From Enemella evansiae (GTDB lineage: Bacteria > Pseudomonadota > Alphaproteobacteria > Rhodobacterales > Rhodobacteraceae), in assembly GCA_017255395.1 (NCBI GenBank), contig JAFKDC010000022.1, positions 51,427-115,426 on the forward strand: DNA of 64,000 bases, in the 5' to 3' direction. The notes beneath the pieces are model-generated. The model did no database searches. It had not been told where the DNA came from and saw only the letters and a list, made by a program, of their open reading frames with translations. Positions 60,520-64,000 of this stretch are shown here, one piece after another. Within the stretch, counting starts at the first letter, position 1; each line of letters opens with the position of its first letter. Both the position numbers and the translations under genes were made by a program.

Positions 60520-61755
60520 ATGACCCCTGCACATGACACCGTCGCACCCGACGGCCTTCCGGGCCGTGCGGAGCTGATCGCGCTTCTGGCAATGCTCTTT
60601 GCCACGATTGCCTTTTCCATCGACGCCATGCTGCCCGCCCTGCCCGAGCTGACCGCCGCGCTCAGCCCCGAGGCGCCGAACAAGGTGCAGCTGGTGGTGA
60701 CGATGTTCATGCTGGGCATGGGCCTGGGCACCTTCTTCACCGGGCCGCTGTCCGATACCTTCGGGCGCAAGCCCATCGTGCTGGTGGGCGCCGTGCTGTA
60801 TATCGCCGGCGCGCTGATGGCGACGCAGGCCGAAACGCTCGAGGTGCTGCTGGCCGCGCGCCTGCTTCAGGGGCTGGGCGCCGCCGGTCCCCGGGTCGTG
60901 GCGATTGCAATCGTCCGCGACCTCTATTCGGGGCGGGCCATGGCGCAGATCATGTCCTTCGTCATGATGGTCTTCACGCTGGTCCCGGCACTCGCCCCCT
61001 CGATCGGTGCGGTTCTGATCGTCGCCGCCGGCTGGCACTCGGTCTTCTATGCCTTCGCGCTGTTCTCGGCGGTGGGTGCGATCTGGTTCACCCTGCGCCT
61101 GCCGGAAACGCTGCCGGTGACCCATCGCCGTCCGTTCCGCCTGAACGCCCTCGGCGCCGCGATCCGCGAGATGATGGCGCACCCGGTGGTGCGTCTGTCG
61201 ATCCTCGTGCAGGCCTTCATCTTTGCGATGCTGATCGCCACCATTTCGACGATCCAGCCGATCTACGAGACCGCACTGGGCCGGGCCGAAAGCTTTCCGC
61301 TGTGGTTCGGGCTGACCGCGATCATCGGCGCATCCAGCAGCTATCTCAACGCACGGCTGGTCATGCGTCTGGGGATGCGCAGCCTTGTGACCACGATGCT
61401 CTGGGTTCAGATTGCCGCCAGCAGCGTGGCCACGGTGCTGATCGCCAGCGGCGTGTCGGGAACCGGCCTCTTCGTCGTCTTCATCGTCTGGCAACTGCTG
61501 CTGTTCTACCAAATGGGCATGACCATCGGGAACCTGAACGCCATCGGCATGGAGCCCATGGGGCATATCGCCGGCATGGCGGCCTCTATCATCGGCGCCG
61601 TGTCGACGGTGATCGCGGTGGTGCTTGCGGTGCCGGTCGGGCTGCTGTTCGATGGCACGCCGCTGCCACTGGTCGCGGGCGCGCTGGTCTTTGCCATCTG
61701 CGCGCAACTGACCATGGCGCGCCTGCGCCGCATCGAACAGCTCGTGGAGGCCTGA
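60520..61755 (+). CDS. Bcr/CflA family multidrug MFS exporter
   Basis: 411 residues with 12 predicted helices. 'PALPELTAALSPEAPNKVQLVVTMFMLGMGLGTFFTGPLSDTFGRKPIVLVGAVLY' contains the loop 2-3 motif (G-P-L-S-D-x-x-G-R-K-P) and 'LQGLGAAGPRVVAIAIVRDLYSGRAMA' the helix 4-5 motif C region of Bcr/CflA drug:H+ antiporters. Inner membrane; exports drugs or metabolites. The longer frame from 60310 overlaps the FrnE gene and is rejected; ATG 60520 has GAGG upstream. A 161-base gap with its own likely promoter precedes it. Confidence 0.93.
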   Translation: MTPAHDTVAPDGLPGRAELIALLAMLFATIAFSIDAMLPALPELTAALSPEAPNKVQLVVTMFMLGMGLGTFFTGPLSDTFGRKPIVLVGAVLYIAGALMATQAETLEVLLAARLLQGLGAAGPRVVAIAIVRDLYSGRAMAQIMSFVMMVFTLVPALAPSIGAVLIVAAGWHSVFYAFALFSAVGAIWFTLRLPETLPVTHRRPFRLNALGAAIREMMAHPVVRLSILVQAFIFAMLIATISTIQPIYETALGRAESFPLWFGLTAIIGASSSYLNARLVMRLGMRSLVTTMLWVQIAASSVATVLIASGVSGTGLFVVFIVWQLLLFYQMGMTIGNLNAIGMEPMGHIAGMAASIIGAVSTVIAVVLAVPVGLLFDGTPLPLVAGALVFAICAQLTMARLRRIEQLVEA

Positions 61756-61762
61756 GCGCCGC

Positions 61763-63337
61763 TCAGCCCCCGGTCCGCCTGGCCGGGGGTGTGCCCGTTT
61801 CGGCGCAAGAGGCCAGATCATCCTCGGTCAGGGTAAAGGCCGCCATGTCGCACGACAGCTTCTTCGAGGCCACCGTCATGCGGCGCGTCATCGCCGCCAG
61901 CCTTCCGCCCTCGCTGGCAGACCGCTGGCTTTCGCCATCGGCTCTGCGCACCATGCCATGCAACTGGTCCAGCGCCGTGGCCTGCTCGACATTCCTGACA
62001 GAAATCGTCTCTGTCAGCTCGCTGGCGCGGGCGATCTGGGCCTTGATCTCTTCCAGCCGCTGACCGACCGCATCGACAAGGTCGGCGCCGGTCTGAACGT
62101 GTTCCGAACTGTCGTGGATCAGGGCCTTGATCCCGTTCGCGGCCTCCGAGGTGCTTTTGGCCAGTTGCCGGACCTCTGCGGCCACCACCGCAAAGCCCTT
62201 GCCCGCGGGTCCGGCCCGCGCCGCCTCGACCCCCGCGTTCAGGGCCAGAAGGTTGGTCTGGAACGATACGTCGTCGATCAGGTCGACGATCCGGCTGATC
62301 TGTCGGGAACTCTTCTCGATCCGGCGCATCGCGCCAATGGCCTCTTCGGTGACCTCGCCACCGCGCAGCGCGCTGTCGCGCGCCTCCCCGGCGCTGGTCG
62401 CGGCCTTGCGGGCCTGCCGCGCGGTATCGCCCAGAGCCGCGACCAACTGCTCGGCGGTGTCCGTGACCTCGCGCAGCGAGGCCGCCTGCGACCCGGTGCG
62501 CTGCGACATCTCCTGCACCGCCCCGGACAGCGTCAGCGACGTTTCCGAGAATTCAGAGGCCAGCCCGTTGGCGGCAAGGAAGGCCTCGCGCAGGGTGTCG
62601 ATGGTCAGGTTGAATTCCCGCCGAAGCACCTCGTACTGGTCCGGGAACCGGTCGGGGATGGTGCAGGTCAGATCCCGACCGGCAAGACGCGAGAGCGCCA
62701 CGCGCATCTGGCCGATCACCGCGTCGGCGCGCTGGCGCGCCTCCTGCGCCTCTGCCGAGGCATCGGCGGCCATGGCGCGCTCTGTCTCCAGCCGCAGGGC
62801 GCTGTGTGCGGCCTCGGCCAGGGCCGCGTGGCGGCGGGACATTGCAAGGATCAGCACGCCGCCTTCCAGGACCACGATCACCGCATGGATCGTCGTGCGC
62901 TCGATATTCCCCAGAAGGTCCGTGGTGGGATAAACCAGTTGCGGCAACAGGAAGGTCAGCGACAGGTGATGCAGCGCCGTCACCGCGCAACACCACAATA
63001 CGACCGGCACCCGGTCGATCAGGGTCGCGACGATAGCAAGGATCGCGAAGAACACCATATGCGTGTCGACCTGCCAGGGATGTCCGGCAAAACTGGCGGT
63101 CAGCAGCATCGCCTGTCCCAGCAGCGCCGTGGCCAGCGCGTAGTCGGCCAGCCGCGACCGCAGACGCCCGGTCGCCAGGGCCACCAGCGCCAGCAGGCCC
63201 GATGCCGCCATGACCGGCCCGGCCGGGGCGCCGGTATACAGGCAGGCCAGCGGGGCTAGCGGCACAAGGGCCACGACGATCATGCGCGTCAGTTCCGGGC
63301 CCTCCGCCGCATTGATCCGGGCCATCAGGGTCTTCAT
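61763..63337 (-). CDS. Methyl-accepting chemotaxis protein with membrane-embedded N-terminus
   Basis: 524 residues. The N-terminal ~170 residues carry several hydrophobic helices ('MIVVALVPLAPLACLYTG', 'VMAASGLLALVALATG', 'ILAIVATLIDRVPVVLWCC' and more) with little periplasmic sequence, so sensing is probably in the membrane. A coiled-coil linker ('LAEAAHSALRLETERAMAADASAEAQEARQRADAV') and then the signalling domain follow, with the hairpin tip 'ISRIVDLIDDVSFQTNLLALNAGVEAARAGPAGKGFAVVAAEVRQLAKSTSEAANGI', which binds CheA/CheW. It is preceded one base earlier by a small membrane-protein gene. No che genes are near. Confidence 0.93.
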   Translation of the reverse strand: MKTLMARINAAEGPELTRMIVVALVPLAPLACLYTGAPAGPVMAASGLLALVALATGRLRSRLADYALATALLGQAMLLTASFAGHPWQVDTHMVFFAILAIVATLIDRVPVVLWCCAVTALHHLSLTFLLPQLVYPTTDLLGNIERTTIHAVIVVLEGGVLILAMSRRHAALAEAAHSALRLETERAMAADASAEAQEARQRADAVIGQMRVALSRLAGRDLTCTIPDRFPDQYEVLRREFNLTIDTLREAFLAANGLASEFSETSLTLSGAVQEMSQRTGSQAASLREVTDTAEQLVAALGDTARQARKAATSAGEARDSALRGGEVTEEAIGAMRRIEKSSRQISRIVDLIDDVSFQTNLLALNAGVEAARAGPAGKGFAVVAAEVRQLAKSTSEAANGIKALIHDSSEHVQTGADLVDAVGQRLEEIKAQIARASELTETISVRNVEQATALDQLHGMVRRADGESQRSASEGGRLAAMTRRMTVASKKLSCDMAAFTLTEDDLASCAETGTPPARRTGG

Positions 63338-63338
63338 G

Positions 63339-63662
63339 TCACGTCACTCCACAGATCGAGGCCAGAACCCGGCCATCGGACACCGCCCAGGCGCCAAGAC
63401 GGCGCAGGCGCTCCATGGGAATGCGGTCCGGAAAGCCGGCCAGCACGGCAAAGGGCGCCGTGACAGGGCCCAGCGGTTGCCCCCCGGCCTGCCGCACCAG
63501 CGCCTCGGCCCCGCCCGACCAGGGCGGCGCGATCACAAGCACGGGCGCGCCCGGCACAGGCGGATGACCTGCCAGCGGCAGGGCCACGCTTGCCAGAAGC
63601 GCGACCGCCAAAGCCGCACAAAGCAACAGCCCCGCAAGGATATCTGTTTCCCCATTTCCCAC
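63339..63662 (-). CDS. Small membrane-anchored hypothetical protein coupled to the chemoreceptor
   Basis: 107 residues. One hydrophobic segment near the N-terminus ('ILAGLLLCAALAVALLASVALPLAG'), then ~75 soluble residues ('PGAPVLVIAPPWSGGAEALVRQAGGQPLGPVTAPFAVLAGFPDRIPMERLRRLGAWAVSDG') that look like an alpha/beta fragment. Probable N-in anchored periplasmic domain. No family recognised. Only one base separates its stop from the chemoreceptor ATG, so the two are translationally coupled and may work together. It also ends a gap shared with an IS5-type insertion upstream. Confidence 0.7.
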   Translation of the reverse strand: MGNGETDILAGLLLCAALAVALLASVALPLAGHPPVPGAPVLVIAPPWSGGAEALVRQAGGQPLGPVTAPFAVLAGFPDRIPMERLRRLGAWAVSDGRVLASICGVT

Positions 63663-63762
63663 GGTACAGCAGTAGGCCCGGGAAAGTTTCGCCTTTCCTA
63701 AGCCTCGAATTGTTCATTCTCAAATCCGCGAATTTAAAACCCGTTTCAAAAGTATTTCCCTG

Positions 63763-64000
63763 GGGTTAGGATCCATCGATTTCAGGCGTTTGGCGTGATT
63801 CAGGCCCCGCGAGGAGAGCTGATCGATGATCAATCTCTGCTGGCTGACGGACGCCCGAATGGAGCGTCCGAAACCGTTCTCTCCCAAGCGCCATGGCAAG
63901 CCCCGTGCCGATGACCGCCGCACCCTCAGAAGCACAATCTTCATCGATCGCAATGACTTGCGCTGGTGTGATGCGCCGAAGGAATACGGCCCGGCCAGGA
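63763..64000 (+). mobile_element. IS5-family insertion sequence, left part
   Basis: From about 63763 (GGGGTTAGGATCCATCGATT, a plausible terminal inverted repeat) to the window end. It carries the start of an IS5-type transposase gene at 63826. The right end lies outside, so neither the repeat nor a target duplication can be confirmed; the left boundary is an estimate. Confidence 0.6.
63826..64000 (+). CDS. IS5-family transposase, N-terminal part
   Basis: 58 codons open to the window end: 'LCWLTDARMERPKPFSPKRH' followed by 'GKPRADDRRTLRSTIFIDRN' and 'DLRWCDAPKEYGPAR'. This matches the conserved N-terminus of IS5-family transposases (W-L-T-x-x-x-M-x-x-L-x-P-x-x-P-x-x-H-G-x-P-R-x-D-D-R-R, then R-W-x-D-A-P-x-x-Y-G-P). 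AGGAG precedes the ATG. The DDE catalytic residues would lie beyond the window. Intact in this part; whether the element is functional is unknown. Confidence 0.88.
   Translation, partial: MINLCWLTDARMERPKPFSPKRHGKPRADDRRTLRSTIFIDRNDLRWCDAPKEYGPAR

Noticed and set aside
1..64000. CRISPR arrays, prophage, toxin-antitoxin or anti-phage defence genes
   Set aside because: No regularly spaced direct repeats, integrase, phage structural genes or recognisable defence or toxin-antitoxin pairs were found on either strand.

Overview
The window looks like chromosomal DNA of a high-GC alphaproteobacterium, most likely Rhodobacteraceae (Roseobacter/Paracoccaceae group). This rests on the strong GC3 bias, a C4-pathway 5-aminolevulinate synthase (hemA) with an FNR-type box upstream, a MetF/corrinoid methyltransferase cluster led by a 'virulence factor' family gene, a carnitine dehydrogenase-thioesterase fusion, and a dispersed intergenic repeat I associate with this group. 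No phage, plasmid or CRISPR signal is visible. It is mostly ordinary core genome with one large catabolic cluster, one lower-GC regulatory island, and IS debris around a tRNA and at the right edge.

Layout. 1-1604: end of a trans-sulfuration PLP enzyme and a PhoR-like kinase. 1763-3826: lower-GC module of a TetR repressor divergent from an NAD(P)H:quinone oxidoreductase-like gene and a DUF2306 membrane protein, with a paired palindromic operator. 3958-16055: an RpiR-controlled divergent catabolic cluster (two M81 peptidases, class III aminotransferase, complete Dpp-type ABC importer, nitrilase-family amidase, CMD-family protein). 16056-17386: tRNA-Gly(CCC) between two IS3-type transposase 3' remnants. 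17387-19316: acetolactate synthase large subunit, preceded by a Val/Leu/Ile-rich leader peptide and an attenuator. 19577-24441: small secreted protein, PAS protein, yicC-gmk-gamma carbonic anhydrase, XRE regulator. 24446-32372 (minus strand): DUF2189 protein, prfB, PBP1A, AmiC, aminotransferase. 32435-34995: M48 TPR protease, DsbA and a small thioredoxin-like partner. 35072-39624 (minus): ispG, RodZ-like protein, hemA.

40083-50131 holds an M20 peptidase, a membrane protein, a glycosyltransferase, two sulfotransferase-like proteins, glycerate 2-kinase, carnitine dehydrogenase-thioesterase coupled to a lipocalin lipoprotein, rlmE and ppx. 50132-53130 is the C1 cluster (virulence factor, MetF, HAD phosphatase, methyl-THF:corrinoid methyltransferase). 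53715-63662 holds mfd, an XRE-cupin regulator divergent from an acyl-CoA ligase, a FrnE-like DsbA, a Bcr/CflA exporter, and a chemoreceptor with a coupled small membrane protein. An IS5-type transposase begins at 63826 and runs off the window.

The parts that merit most attention are the RpiR/M81/Dpp/nitrilase cluster, whose substrate cannot be named from sequence; the ilvI leader-peptide attenuator; and two tightly coupled pairs (DsbA with a mini-thioredoxin; lipocalin lipoprotein with carnitine dehydrogenase). All product names come from reading motifs and overall similarity by eye; no database search was run.
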